Part shown: one piece after another, positions 26,401 through 39,463 of the stretch
Layout of the letters: every line of letters begins with the position of its first letter
Numbering within the stretch: position 1 is the stretch's first letter
Assembly: GCA_041393015.1 (NCBI GenBank)
Contig: JAWKKV010000003.1
Location: forward strand, 1-64,000
Origin: JAGQYH01 sp041393015
GTDB taxonomy: Bacteria > Bacteroidota > Bacteroidia > Chitinophagales > JADIYW01
DNA length: 64,000 nucleotides
Reading direction: 5' to 3'
Notes under the pieces: model-generated
What the model was told of the DNA's origin: nothing
What the model saw: the letters and a program-made list of their open reading frames with translations, nothing else
The model's database searches: none
Made by a program: the position numbers and the translations under genes

Positions 26401-26435
26401 AAAAAAAAGCCTGCTCAAATCAATGAACAGGCTTT
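26401..26435 (-). terminator. Intrinsic terminator of the 1225-residue T9SS gene
   Basis: Read on the minus strand: AAAGCCTG, 14-nt loop, CAGGCTTT, then a run of T residues (the A-run at 26401-26408). Located 26 bp after the stop codon of the gene ending at 26461. Confidence 0.85.
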
Positions 26436-26460
26436 CAATCTCATTTTGTAATCAAATTGT

Positions 26461-29400
26461 TTACTGTACAATTAGCTTATCTGTGGCTAAAATTTTGCCA
26501 TTTACATCAGTGATTTTTACAAAGTATATGCCTTTGTAAATTTTATCGGGGATAATGGTTGTTTCCAAATATCCCTTAGGATGGTCGATGGATGATTGGT
26601 GAACAATTTTGCCCTGAATATCAGCTACCTGCAATTTTATTTCTTGATTGTGTTCAAGTTTTGATCGCAAGTAAAAGATACCATTGTTGGGATTTGGGTA
26701 AATCAAAATAGATTCTTTTGCCAACAAATTTTCAACCACTGCAGTAGGGGAAAACATCACCATTATATCTGCGCTATTTTTGGTTTCTTTCAAACCCACG
26801 CTATCAACGGCAATACAGTATAAAAATAGCTCCGGATCGGTGCCTCTTTCTATCAATATGCTGTCGCCAAAACTAGATGCATAAGGAATAAAATCCTGAT
26901 TATTGTTGGAAACATACACCTCGTAAAATTTGATTCCTGATCCTTCGTCAGATCCTTCAAAACCAATCATTACAGTAGAGTCATTGACGATATGGTAGTC
27001 AGCCGATATGTTTGAACTTGGTGCTACATCATCAATCGTGTTTTGCCAAGTATTGGTTAAAATAGCGTCATTGTCATCAAAGATAATTGATGCGCGATTA
27101 GTTGTTGTAGTGTTGTGCACCAAATCGCTTTTAAGCATTACATTATAACTGACAGAACCTTCTCCTTCCGGTGAGGTAACATTCGGATTTAGAAAGCCGG
27201 CAAATGGATCAGTCACTAAATCGCCAGTATTTGGGTCAAGAGAAAACAATTTCCAATAGATTATACCGGTTGAATCATTAAATGTTGCGTTGATTCTAAC
27301 AATTAAATCTTTTTCTGGACGCATATCGTGCTCGGTTACATATTGTTGTCTATTATTCGGAAAACGAATTAATTCTCCTGCAATCATAACATGAGAAAAC
27401 TCAAATGTTGATGCATCAAATTTACTTACATCAATTGTGTCATAAATTTCTACAATTTGAGCTGCTGCCGTAGCTGTATCCACATTTTCGAAAGCAACAA
27501 TATAATGAGTGTTTCGATTGTTCTTTATATACGTTGCATTGTACCCTTGAGGACCGTAAATGGCATTAGGATCCGTGGCATTGATCACTTCGGTTTTTTT
27601 AGTTTTCTCATCTTCTTGATTTAACATTTTGTCAAGTTCATTTAATATGTCATCCTTAACATTATTCAAATCAGGACAAGCGTCTAAAAATTGAAGTGTC
27701 TTTGTCAGATAATCCTTTGCATCATTATAGTCGTTAATTTTCTTATAAGCATTCCACAGGGCATCTCTTCGACCGGCTTCCGTAGTAGCGTCTCTAATTT
27801 GATCAAGCAGTCTATCTTGAATTCTTTGGCGCATATTTCTCATTCCAACATCGTCAGATTTTAAAATTCTTTTTGCCATTTCCTTAGATCTACCTTGAAG
27901 TCTAGAAATTGCAGCCGCATCAATTTCAGAAAGTTGTCCAAGTCCTTGATCCGCAACAATTTCACCTGCTGTTTTAAGAGCATAAGCATTGGCTTTATCA
28001 AGAGCTCCACCACCGTAAACTTTGGCATAAGCTTCTCCTGAACTTACACCTCCACTTTTCATTCCATAATATTGAGCAGCTAGCTTCAAGTGTTCTCTTC
28101 CGGCTTTTGCAGTACCTAGCAATGCTTGTAACCACTTATTGTTTGATTCGTCAGCCATGTTGTAAGCAGCGTCTAAACCCATGTCGCCTAGATTTTCGAC
28201 CATATCACACCATTGTGGAGTTGCAGGAGATCCAAACAAATTAATGTTTGCGGTAAAAGTCTTTAAATCCATATCTCCATTAGTAGAGGAAATTGCTCTA
28301 AATGGAATTGAAATGGATGAATTACCTGGTATGTTTGGTATCAATAAATCGTATATTTTACCATTGTAAGGTTGCCTATTAAAGCTGTCTATTTCTATAA
28401 AATCATACCTTAAACCTTCAACTATATCACGAACTTCATCGTATTCAATATCATATACTTTAGCTGTTGTACTATCGTAGTAAATAAACGTTTCTGTAGT
28501 ATCATACAATGAGTATTTGTTCTCGGCTAGTATGGTTATCTCAACATCTGAAGGAACTAATAAGAAAGTTGCAACTCCTTTTGCATTAATATTACCTGTA
28601 TTTTCAATAACTAATTCAAAAGTGGTGTTTCTATTTCTTCGCCAGACATCAGGGCCTTCAATAGTTGAAATACATTTTGGATAAATGGCTTCATTAATCA
28701 AGATAGCATCTTCAATAGTAATTACATCAACACCATCTATATCTATAATAAGGTCATAGTAACCTGATGTAGTTGTAAAATGCAAATCAAACATTGCATT
28801 AAAAGTTGTATAATTAACTGCATTTGTTTCACTGGCATTAATAATTGTACTTCCATTTACTATTTGTATAGTAGTATTTTCATCGAATCCACCACCGTAA
28901 ATAGTCATAAAGATGTCGCCACCTAATCCTGCTTGTTTAGGAGTATAGTCTTCCACTCCTTTAACTTCAACTGTAAAGTAAGCGGTATCGCTGTTACATC
29001 CATTTTCTACAATTTGAGTGATTGTAAACGCACCAAACCCAAATTCGTGAATTGGATTAGATAAAGTACTGGTTGAACCATCACCAAAATCCCAGCTATA
29101 TGTTAATACATTTTTTGATGTATCAACAAAACTAAATGTATTACCAAATCTGATTGGTCTAAATCCAGCTTGTGCTGGACCTCCCGGACATGCAAAAATG
29201 TTTGTTGAGTTAATATGACTCCATCTGCCGTTTTGATCTTTAGCTCTAACATGTAAGATGTGTTCACCCAATGATAAATTTTCCGGAACAACAAAAACTA
29301 GATTGCTGTCAACAATAGCGCTATTCACATTAACTTGAAATCCGTTTCCAAAACCGGGGTCTTCATCATAGTAATATTCAATTTGGGTTAGGTTTAACTC

Positions 29401-30138
29401 CATACCATTTCCGGGAAAAACTACAATTTGATGTCTTTGGCTTAAACTCCATGCACCATAATTATCTTGTACCCTTAAAAATAATTGATGAATTCCTTGA
29501 GCAACTCCTGATAAATCTAATTCTAGTTCATCATCAAATTCTGATGCATTATTCAATGCAATCTGTCTTCCGTTTCCATAGCCAGGATCGTCATCAATAA
29601 AATATTCCAATCTTGCTAAGGTATTAGAGTTGTTTTCACCATTTGAAATAAAAATTGGTTTTGCCATAGCTAAACTATAAGAACCATTAGTGTCCTTTAT
29701 TCTAATGTAAAGCAGATGAAAACCAGGTTGAAAACTACTTAAATCTAAATTTACAGCTTGGTTAATTACCGGACTATTCGGCAGATCTACAAATAATGCT
29801 TCGCCAATACCAGGGTCTTCATCAACGAAGTATTCTAACCCATCAATTTCAAAGTTGGTATTGCCTTCAAAAAATAGAAACTGTTTTTTATTGGTTAAGC
29901 TCCAGTTTCCGTCACTATCCTGCAATCTTATATATAAGTCATGCAGTCCAAATACTAATCCGTCTAGCGGAAAAGTATAGTTCAAATCCAGTTCGTCTGT
30001 GTCTGTAATATCAACAAATATTCCATTTCCAGCACCTGGATCGCTATCGAAAAAATATTCCATTCCGGTTATTTCTTGAGCAAAACTATGGTTTGCTAGT
30101 AGACACAAGAATGTAATATAAATACTTAGTTGTTTCAT
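26461..30138 (-). CDS. Giant secreted protein: four EYF-DxDPGxGNG repeats, PKD, T9SS sorting domain
   Basis: 1225 residues. After the signal peptide (MKQLSIYITFLCLLANHSFAQ) come four repeats of about 80 residues, each starting like EYFFDSDPGAGNG and ending with a HDLYIRLQDSDGNWSL-type strand. A PKD-like domain follows (TYSWDFGDGSTSTLSNPIHE), then an IPT/TIG-like segment, an alpha-helical region at about 660-850, a conserved beta domain (FPNNRQQYVTEHDMRPEKDL), an Ig-like region, and a T9SS tail (YPNPNNGIFYLRS). Its role is probably adhesive or matrix-related. It follows the beta-helix gene by 24 bp on the same strand, suggesting one operon. Confidence 0.85.
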   Translation of the reverse strand: MKQLSIYITFLCLLANHSFAQEITGMEYFFDSDPGAGNGIFVDITDTDELDLNYTFPLDGLVFGLHDLYIRLQDSDGNWSLTNKKQFLFFEGNTNFEIDGLEYFVDEDPGIGEALFVDLPNSPVINQAVNLDLSSFQPGFHLLYIRIKDTNGSYSLAMAKPIFISNGENNSNTLARLEYFIDDDPGYGNGRQIALNNASEFDDELELDLSGVAQGIHQLFLRVQDNYGAWSLSQRHQIVVFPGNGMELNLTQIEYYYDEDPGFGNGFQVNVNSAIVDSNLVFVVPENLSLGEHILHVRAKDQNGRWSHINSTNIFACPGGPAQAGFRPIRFGNTFSFVDTSKNVLTYSWDFGDGSTSTLSNPIHEFGFGAFTITQIVENGCNSDTAYFTVEVKGVEDYTPKQAGLGGDIFMTIYGGGFDENTTIQIVNGSTIINASETNAVNYTTFNAMFDLHFTTTSGYYDLIIDIDGVDVITIEDAILINEAIYPKCISTIEGPDVWRRNRNTTFELVIENTGNINAKGVATFLLVPSDVEITILAENKYSLYDTTETFIYYDSTTAKVYDIEYDEVRDIVEGLRYDFIEIDSFNRQPYNGKIYDLLIPNIPGNSSISIPFRAISSTNGDMDLKTFTANINLFGSPATPQWCDMVENLGDMGLDAAYNMADESNNKWLQALLGTAKAGREHLKLAAQYYGMKSGGVSSGEAYAKVYGGGALDKANAYALKTAGEIVADQGLGQLSEIDAAAISRLQGRSKEMAKRILKSDDVGMRNMRQRIQDRLLDQIRDATTEAGRRDALWNAYKKINDYNDAKDYLTKTLQFLDACPDLNNVKDDILNELDKMLNQEDEKTKKTEVINATDPNAIYGPQGYNATYIKNNRNTHYIVAFENVDTATAAAQIVEIYDTIDVSKFDASTFEFSHVMIAGELIRFPNNRQQYVTEHDMRPEKDLIVRINATFNDSTGIIYWKLFSLDPNTGDLVTDPFAGFLNPNVTSPEGEGSVSYNVMLKSDLVHNTTTTNRASIIFDDNDAILTNTWQNTIDDVAPSSNISADYHIVNDSTVMIGFEGSDEGSGIKFYEVYVSNNNQDFIPYASSFGDSILIERGTDPELFLYCIAVDSVGLKETKNSADIMVMFSPTAVVENLLAKESILIYPNPNNGIFYLRSKLEHNQEIKLQVADIQGKIVHQSSIDHPKGYLETTIIPDKIYKGIYFVKITDVNGKILATDKLIVQ

Positions 30139-30162
30139 GATATCTTCTTTTTATGAAACAAA

Positions 30163-31233
30163 CTAGTTGTTGGCTTTGGCTTTAATATTTACTGTTATCC
30201 CACTGCCGGTAGTTCCAAAGTCCGGAGCATCTAAAGCGTAAATATTAGGTACAAAAGGAATCCCAGAAAGAATATATGGAGATGTGGTGGTAAAAGCACC
30301 AATATTTTCGCCATTTAAACCTGCTCCAATGGAAGGTGCATTTGCTTTAGTTGTAAAGCGGTTATCTAATGATAATCCTTCTGGATTGCTCCAACCAATT
30401 ACTAAGTTGTCAGCATTAGCATCAGTAATATTAGAAGCAATACCTTCGAATGTGGTGGTATTGGACATATTGTTTTGTACAGAACCAATGCCATATTGGT
30501 TTATTACGGTAATTGTTGTATCTCCTAGAAATAAATTGTTAATGAACGACATACCATCACCTTCTATAAGCACTTCGGGATCATTAGCACCTATGGAAAC
30601 AAAAGTATTGTTTTTAAAGGTTCCTGTGTTTTGATTGTTGGTGTGGACGATATCCTCTCCATTTCCTCGAATGATGATATTGTTTTCAAAAGTTGTGTTA
30701 TTGATGCCATCTAAATCTAATGTAGCATAAGAATTGTCGGGACTGTAGTAGAGAAGATTTTCTTTGAATAAAGCAGTAACATATGATCCGGGACGTGTGA
30801 ATTCTATATAACATCTTTGAACCGTATAATTGATAGGCGTCTGCGAAGCTGCACTTGAATACACATTTGTAATTGTTAGACCAGTTACTAAGCTTCCACT
30901 AGCATCTATATCTCCTGAGGGATCGCTGTCAAAAGTTAAATTAGAAATAGAAGCGGGTAAAGGATTGGCTTGAGTGTTAGGCGCGTCATTTTGTCCAAGT
31001 AGATATCCGGGGCCAATAATAACAATTCGCTTTCTTATAACTAAGCTTCCATAAGAAGTCGAGGATCCATGCAGCATAATAATATCTCCGGCGGAAGCAC
31101 TATCGACTGCAATCTGTAAATTCGTAAAGTCTGCATTAAAACTGGGTTGGTTGTTTACCGTCCAGATGTTTTGTGCATTAGTAACTGTTATTGAAGTTAC
31201 CAATAACATTAATAGAATGAATTGATTTTTCAT
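30163..31233 (-). CDS. Secreted right-handed beta-helix-like protein
   Basis: The start is set at the ATG at 31233 because it gives a clear signal peptide (MKNQFILLMLLVTSITVTNAQ); a longer frame to 31269 adds 12 residues without reason. About 356 residues. The mature part begins with NIWTVNNQPSFNADFTNLQIA and continues with beta-helix-like rungs (TFENNIIIRGN, GTFKNNTFVSIG, MSFINNLFLGD), as in right-handed parallel beta-helix surface proteins. There is no T9SS tail. It is first in a likely two-gene unit with the 1225-residue protein. Confidence 0.75.
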   Translation of the reverse strand: MKNQFILLMLLVTSITVTNAQNIWTVNNQPSFNADFTNLQIAVDSASAGDIIMLHGSSTSYGSLVIRKRIVIIGPGYLLGQNDAPNTQANPLPASISNLTFDSDPSGDIDASGSLVTGLTITNVYSSAASQTPINYTVQRCYIEFTRPGSYVTALFKENLLYYSPDNSYATLDLDGINNTTFENNIIIRGNGEDIVHTNNQNTGTFKNNTFVSIGANDPEVLIEGDGMSFINNLFLGDTTITVINQYGIGSVQNNMSNTTTFEGIASNITDANADNLVIGWSNPEGLSLDNRFTTKANAPSIGAGLNGENIGAFTTTSPYILSGIPFVPNIYALDAPDFGTTGSGITVNIKAKANN

Positions 31234-31269
31234 GATGAATAATTTTAATGAATAAATATGATTATACAT

Positions 31270-31512
31270 GTGTTTATACCATCATCTAAAAAAGGTCATC
31301 ATAATTTGCAAAAAAAAGCCTACAAAAAATGAAGAAGCAGTAAAAGTGTAGTATTCGTAGGAAGCGTAAAGATGTTAAGTTGAATAGATAGTAATATCCA
31401 CTTCTAAAGTTTTAAAAACCATTACACTACTTAACAAGTATTTAATAATGGTTGCAGCCCAATAAAATAAGGGGGAAGTCTCGCTTTTTAGTTGTTTTAA
31501 CAAATAAATTAA
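31270..31512. other. Intergenic region upstream of the rRNA promoters
   Basis: About 240 bp between the divergent beta-helix gene and the first rRNA promoter. A minus-strand frame crossing the promoters is without signature. No RNA gene seen. A loose inverted repeat with an A-run lies near 31310-31360. Confidence 0.4.
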
Positions 31513-31522
31513 TTGACCCCTA

Positions 31523-31552
31523 TTGCAAATCAGGAATAATGATGTACCTTTG
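31523..31552 (+). promoter_or_regulatory. rRNA promoter P1
   Basis: -33 TTG at 31523-31525, 19-nt spacer, -7 TACCTTTG at 31545-31552. First of three equally spaced promoters, followed by a leader with the motif GCGAAGTTCTGTGAAA (31578-31593). Confidence 0.8.
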
Positions 31553-31668
31553 CGTCCGCTTTTGGAAAAAGATAAAGGCGAAGTTCTGTGAAAATAAGTA
31601 GTCAAATTTTTGAAAATCCACTTCAAAATTAACAAGAAGTTAAGTTGTTTAAATTTTGAAAAAGAAGC

Positions 31669-31698
31669 TTGGAAATTAAAATTGTTGTACTACTTTTG
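31669..31698 (+). promoter_or_regulatory. rRNA promoter P2
   Basis: -33 TTG at 31669-31671, 19-nt spacer, -7 TACTTTTG at 31691-31698, exactly 146 bp after P1. The leader repeats GCGAAGTTCTGTGAAA at 31724-31739, also 146 bp after its first copy, and CTTCAAAATTAACAAGA recurs, so P1 and P2 are tandem-duplicated modules. Confidence 0.85.
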
Positions 31699-31811
31699 CA
31701 GCCGCTTTAACAAAAAGAGTTAAGCGAAGTTCTGTGAAAGTTTGTGTTCAATTTGATTTTTAAACTTCAAAATTAACAAGACATTAAGTCTCGAAATATT
31801 TTGAAAAACAT

Positions 31812-31841
31812 TTGGAAATTCAAAAAGAGTACGTATCTTTG
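31812..31841 (+). promoter_or_regulatory. rRNA promoter P3
   Basis: -33 TTG at 31812-31814, 19-nt spacer, -7 TATCTTTG at 31834-31841, 143 bp after P2. It is followed by a small CCC/GGG hairpin and ACAGTTCATTGAAA (31861-31874), a boxA-like word related to those after P1 and P2. Confidence 0.85.
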
Positions 31842-31878
31842 CAACCCCTTAAAAAAAGGGACAGTTCATTGAAATTAT

Positions 31879-31888
31879 GGGAAATCTG
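31879..31888 (+). promoter_or_regulatory. 5' half of 16S processing stem
   Basis: GGGAAATCTG is the perfect complement of CAGATTTCCC at 33559-33568 beyond the 16S 3' end. The pairing brackets pre-16S as an RNase III type stem. Confidence 0.75.
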
Positions 31889-31994
31889 AAAATAGGTAAG
31901 AATATTAATAATCGATAGCATTCAATTTTGAATTAAATCAAATTTAGTAATTCCAAGAGTAAACGATCAACTCAAACTTAATTAAATTTTAATT

Positions 31995-33516
<1,522 letters not shown>

Positions 33517-33668
33517 ATAGAGATATTTCGTTACGAAATGGAATACCTTACTGAAAATCAGATTTCCCTAAATTATATATAAAGTCTGTAATAAGATTTT
33601 TAAAACAGTCTCATTAGCTACTTGTATACTGTAGTTATTCAGATGCTAAGAGGCTTTCTTAAATGAAT

Positions 33669-33745
33669 AGTCTCGTAGCTCAGCTGGTTAGAGCACTACA
33701 CTGATAATGTAGGGGTCGGCGGTTCAAGTCCGCCCGAGACTACCA
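33669..33745 (+). tRNA. tRNA-Ile (GAT)
   Basis: Full cloverleaf: acceptor AGTCTCG pairs with CGAGACT, discriminator A and encoded CCA. The D-arm has AGCTCAGCTGGTTAGAGC. The anticodon loop CTGATAA gives anticodon GAT at 33703-33705. The T-arm is GGCGGTTCAAGTCCGCC. Located in the 16S-23S spacer, the standard place for tRNA-Ile. Confidence 0.97.
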
Positions 33746-33763
33746 TTAACTGAAGTGGTTTAT

Positions 33764-33837
33764 GGGGGATTAGCTCAGCTGGCTAGAGCGCCTGCCTTGC
33801 ACGCAGGAGGTCAACGGTTCGACTCCGTTATCCTCCA
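33764..33837 (+). tRNA. tRNA-Ala (TGC)
   Basis: Acceptor GGGGGAT pairs with ATCCTCC (one G-U), discriminator A. CCA is not encoded (CTA follows). The anticodon loop CTTGCAC gives TGC at 33798-33800. The T-arm contains GGTTCGACTCC. Eighteen nucleotides after tRNA-Ile in the rRNA spacer. Confidence 0.97.
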
Positions 33838-33892
33838 CTAACGTTTGGATAAACGGGTGTTTTAAAAGTCAAAACAGTTCTTTAAAAGGTTT

Positions 33893-33954
33893 AAAATGTC
33901 AGCTAATGGAGCAGTTCACCAATCGGTGGATGGAGGTTCGAGTCCTTAACATTT
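33893..33954 (+). pseudogene. tRNA-like relic in the 16S-23S spacer
   Basis: A 61-62 nt stretch starts AAATGT, ends ACATTT (complementary), and contains AGCTAATGGAGCAG (D-arm-like), a hairpin TTCACC-AATC-GGTGGA in the anticodon position, and AGGTTCGAGTCCTT, a near-perfect T-arm. It is about 10 nt shorter than a tRNA and the anticodon loop is not canonical. It is probably the remnant of a third spacer tRNA, though chance similarity is possible. Confidence 0.45.
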
Positions 33955-33980
33955 ACTATTCTCCGTCAACTGATGGAGGA

Positions 33981-34002
33981 AAAGTTCTTTGACGTATTGG
34001 AA
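33981..34002 (+). promoter_or_regulatory. boxA-like word and 5' half of 23S processing stem
   Basis: AAAGTTCTTTGACG resembles the antitermination-like words in the leader and at 33874. TTTGACGTATTGGAA (33988-34002) is complementary, with one bulge, to TTCCATACGTCAAA at 37033-37046 after the 23S gene, so it forms the pre-23S processing stem. Confidence 0.7.
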
Positions 34003-34094
34003 GTAAAGTAGAAATCAATTGTAAAAACGATATCAACAAATTAAAGTGTAATTCAATTTACACTGAGCAAAGTATATATTAATGAATTTTATTA

Positions 34095-36973
<2,879 letters not shown>

Positions 36974-37032
36974 CAGAATGTTCATTAATAAATACTTGTC
37001 TTTGTTGACTAGTTAATTACAGATTTCTATTT

Positions 37033-37046
37033 TTCCATACGTCAAA
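37033..37046 (+). promoter_or_regulatory. 3' half of 23S processing stem
   Basis: TTCCATACGTCAAA pairs with 33988-34002 upstream of the 23S gene. Confidence 0.7.
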
Positions 37047-37078
37047 ATTATATTCCTGAGAAATCAGGATCATGATTT

Positions 37079-37186
37079 AATGGTGACTATTGCATTGGGG
37101 ATCACCTCTTACCATTCCGAACAGAGTAGTTAAGCCCAATTGCGCCGATGGTACTGCCGTAAGGTGGGAGAGTAGGTCGTCGCCAA
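37079..37186 (+). rRNA. rrf: 5S ribosomal RNA
   Basis: About 108 nt. Helix I is TGGTGAC (37081) with GTCGCCA (37178). Core motifs: CACCTCTTACCATTCCGAAC, GTTAAGCCC and GGTGGGAGAGTAGGTCGTCGCC are typical of 5S rRNA. Last gene of the operon. Confidence 0.95.
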
Positions 37187-37197
37187 CTTCTAAAACG

Positions 37198-37230
37198 AGC
37201 CTCGTTGATTATTCAACGAGGCTTTTTTTG
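37198..37230 (+). terminator. Strong intrinsic terminator of the rRNA operon
   Basis: Perfect 11-bp stem AGCCTCGTTGA (37198-37208) with TCAACGAGGCT (37213-37223), loop TTAT, followed by six further T residues. Confidence 0.95.
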
Positions 37231-37691
37231 TTTATATCATAAATGAATTTTGAAATACCGACAAACAACCTGGTTTTTCAAATTTAACTACTCTTTACTT
37301 TAAATGAACAGGTGAATACAATAAATTGTAGCAAGAGCTTTTTATTAGATGTTGTTGAGGCTATTTTAAACTTCAAAAAGGTTTTCTGGTTTGAGCTGTA
37401 TTTCTTTTAATTACTAAATATCTAATGTTGAATAATTATGGATAGTATTATATCCGTATAGCTTGGTTATAGTAGCATTTATTTGCTGCTAGCAATAGGG
37501 TTTCCTTTAGCAAGTTTAGTTTTTAATTATTTAGATTGTGAATACTCATTGTGCCCATTGTAATTAAACTAGAAGAGTCACTATAAGTGGCAAAAAGTGA
37601 TGGTATTGTATATTATTTAGCTAAAGGTTTTGTGTAAGTACGAAAATTGATTTTTTATATATGGTTATCTAGACAGATGAGTTAAAACAAA
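37231..37691. other. Intergenic region after the rRNA operon, nothing specific seen
   Basis: About 460 bp of AT-rich sequence between the rRNA terminator and the terminator of the convergent MscS gene. No reading frame with family resemblance, no RNA gene and no repeat was recognised. Confidence 0.5.
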
Positions 37692-37719
37692 AAAAGACCA
37701 CTCTCTCGAGCAGTCTTTT
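37692..37719 (-). terminator. Terminator of the MscS-family gene
   Basis: On the minus strand AAAAGAC-TG-CTC, loop GAGA, GAG-TG-GTCTTTT with following T residues. Located 27 bp after the stop codon. Confidence 0.75.
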
Positions 37720-37746
37720 CAATAGCTTAATTATGGAAGAACGAAA

Positions 37747-38688
37747 CTATTGTTGTTCTTGATGACTTGTTTCTTTTTCTTTCCTAACACCATTTTTCTT
37801 CCATTCTTTGATTCTAATTGCCGGCGATTCAGACATTTGTAATGTCCTAATTGGGAAAGGAATATTGATATCATGATTATCAAAAGCTTTTTTCAATAAC
37901 ATCATAGCCTCGCTATGTGCCTCTAATCGTGATAATTTTTCTTTAGCATCTACCCAAAAGCGCATTTGAAAATCAATTGAACTTCCACCAAATTCTAAAT
38001 AATGAAACTCTATATTTTCAGGTGATTGAGGTGGAAACCTTCTAGCGATAGAGTCAATAGCAATATTCTTTACTTCTTCTAAATCTGATTCATAGCCCAC
38101 ACCGCATTTTAAGGTAACTCTAACACGATCTGTTAATCCATAATTTTTAAATGGATTTTCTAAAACCATTCTGTTTGGTATCACTACAATGTTATTATCG
38201 GTTTCTTTTACTTTTGTATTTCTTAGTCCAATTTCTACTACTGAACCTGAATAACCATTTGTTTCTACGAAGTCGCCCACATTCATAATATCTTTAACAG
38301 CTAAGAAAATCCCAGAAAATGTGTTAGATAAAGTTCCTTGAAGGGCCAGTCCTATTGCTAAACCGGCAACACCTGCACCCGCTAATAGTGATTTCAATAC
38401 TGTATCTAGGTTCAATATACCTAAGGCTAGAAATAATCCAATTCCGATAACTATAATGGCTAAGAAATTAGAAATCAACTCTCGAACTGAAGGTTGCTTT
38501 ACTACTCTCTTTAATGGCTTGTTAATCCAATATTGTAAGTTTCTCGATAACCAATAGGTTAAACCAAAAACTACCATTGCCAGTATAAAATTTGGTAAGT
38601 TTGTTACAGCTGCGTCAAACCATCCAGCTAATCTATCAAGCATATTGTTCCATGAAGAAACTGCTTGGTCTGTTATTTGTTCTTCCAT
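37747..38688 (-). CDS. MscS-family small-conductance mechanosensitive channel
   Basis: The start is set at MEEQITDQAV (38688), giving 313 residues; a longer frame adds 16 without a signal. Three hydrophobic helices precede the beta domain. The pore helix reads SLLAGAGVAGLAIGLALQGT, with the Gly/Ala packing typical of MscS TM3, followed by SNTFSGIFLAVKDIMNVGDFV. The C-terminal domain (YESDLEEVKNIA, IPFPIRTLQM) is typical. It releases osmolytes on hypo-osmotic shock. It ends in a charged tail. Confidence 0.93.
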   Translation of the reverse strand: MEEQITDQAVSSWNNMLDRLAGWFDAAVTNLPNFILAMVVFGLTYWLSRNLQYWINKPLKRVVKQPSVRELISNFLAIIVIGIGLFLALGILNLDTVLKSLLAGAGVAGLAIGLALQGTLSNTFSGIFLAVKDIMNVGDFVETNGYSGSVVEIGLRNTKVKETDNNIVVIPNRMVLENPFKNYGLTDRVRVTLKCGVGYESDLEEVKNIAIDSIARRFPPQSPENIEFHYLEFGGSSIDFQMRFWVDAKEKLSRLEAHSEAMMLLKKAFDNHDINIPFPIRTLQMSESPAIRIKEWKKNGVRKEKETSHQEQQ

Positions 38689-38784
38689 TTTTTTATTTTT
38701 TAGTGATTGAATGATAATTAAAAGAGGTATAACCATATTGTTCCAGTTTTTTAATGAAACAATATGCTATACCATAAAAGCCTA

Positions 38785-39285
38785 TTAATTAGCTAATGCA
38801 CTCACTTTCGTTTCTTTGCTCCAAGCAGTCAACATCCAATGACGTTGTTCAATTCGTTTAATAAATCCTGAAATCAAATCGTATGTTCCGGAATCTCCAA
38901 TTTTCTTCGCAGCATCAATTACTTCTACCATTGAAGTCAATAATATTTCAAAATCATTTAAAATTTCTTTGACCATTTCCATTGAGGTCATATCTTTTTC
39001 TACTTCAACAATTTCAGAAACATTTAAGTATCCCGCCATAGTAGCAATTGGAAACTTTCCAAAGACTCTGATTCGCTCTGCAACATCATCAATATTTTCT
39101 TTGACAGAATTATATTCCTCTTCGAAAACTTCATGTAACTCGAAGAAATCTTGTCCTTCAACATTCCAATGGAATTTTCTTAACTTCTGATAATGTACTT
39201 GATAATTAGATAATAATTTATTTAGTGTTGTAACTAATTCTGCGGTCTCCATATGTGTGAAACCTAATCTTTTATAGACTTTCAT
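38785..39285 (-). CDS. dps: Dps-family ferritin-like protein
   Basis: 166 residues. Dps forms a dodecamer that oxidises and stores iron and protects DNA from peroxide. The ferroxidase ligands are seen in KFHWNVEGQDFFELHEVFEEEY (His, Asp/Glu pattern), and the family ending IEQRHWMLTAW is present. The N terminus MKVYKRLGFTHMETAEL matches Bacteroidota Dps starts, so the first ATG (39285) is chosen over the internal Met. It is divergent from an MpaB-type oxygenase gene; the shared upstream region has two matching inverted repeats (see 39317 and 39406). Confidence 0.93.
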   Translation of the reverse strand: MKVYKRLGFTHMETAELVTTLNKLLSNYQVHYQKLRKFHWNVEGQDFFELHEVFEEEYNSVKENIDDVAERIRVFGKFPIATMAGYLNVSEIVEVEKDMTSMEMVKEILNDFEILLTSMVEVIDAAKKIGDSGTYDLISGFIKRIEQRHWMLTAWSKETKVSALAN

Positions 39286-39316
39286 TTAAAAAATTTTAAG
39301 GTTAAAAAATACGACT

Positions 39317-39330
39317 GACAATTGATTGTC
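39317..39330. promoter_or_regulatory. Operator-like inverted repeat, copy 1 (GACAATTNNTTGTC)
   Basis: GACAATTGATTGTC, arms of six bases perfectly inverted, 32 bp upstream of dps. The second copy is 89 bp away and differs only at the two central positions. Confidence 0.6.
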
Positions 39331-39355
39331 TAGGGTTTTAAAAGAGTTTTAATCT

Positions 39356-39392
39356 ATACTCAATGTGGCTTGCCGAACTGGCTTTTGAGTAT
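39356..39392. repeat. 8-bp inverted repeat between dps and the MpaB-type gene
   Basis: ATACTCAA (39356-39363) and TTGAGTAT (39385-39392) are perfect inverted arms separated by 21 bp. It lies between the two GACAATT palindromes and could be a hairpin in either leader transcript. Confidence 0.5.
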
Positions 39393-39405
39393 ATTTGAAA
39401 AGATG

Positions 39406-39419
39406 GACAATTACTTGTC
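39406..39419. promoter_or_regulatory. Operator-like inverted repeat, copy 2 (GACAATTNNTTGTC)
   Basis: GACAATTACTTGTC is identical to copy 1 in 12 of 14 positions. It lies 45 bp before the MpaB-type gene start. Two copies in one divergent intergenic region suggest binding by a dimeric, possibly peroxide- or iron-responsive, regulator. Confidence 0.6.
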
Positions 39420-39463
39420 ACTCAATGTATATAACGATATTGAGCATAAATAGTTCATTTTAA

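Noticed and set aside
31375..31635. Minus-strand frame of 86 codons
   Set aside because: It overlaps the rRNA promoter P1 and has no signature; AT-rich chance frame.
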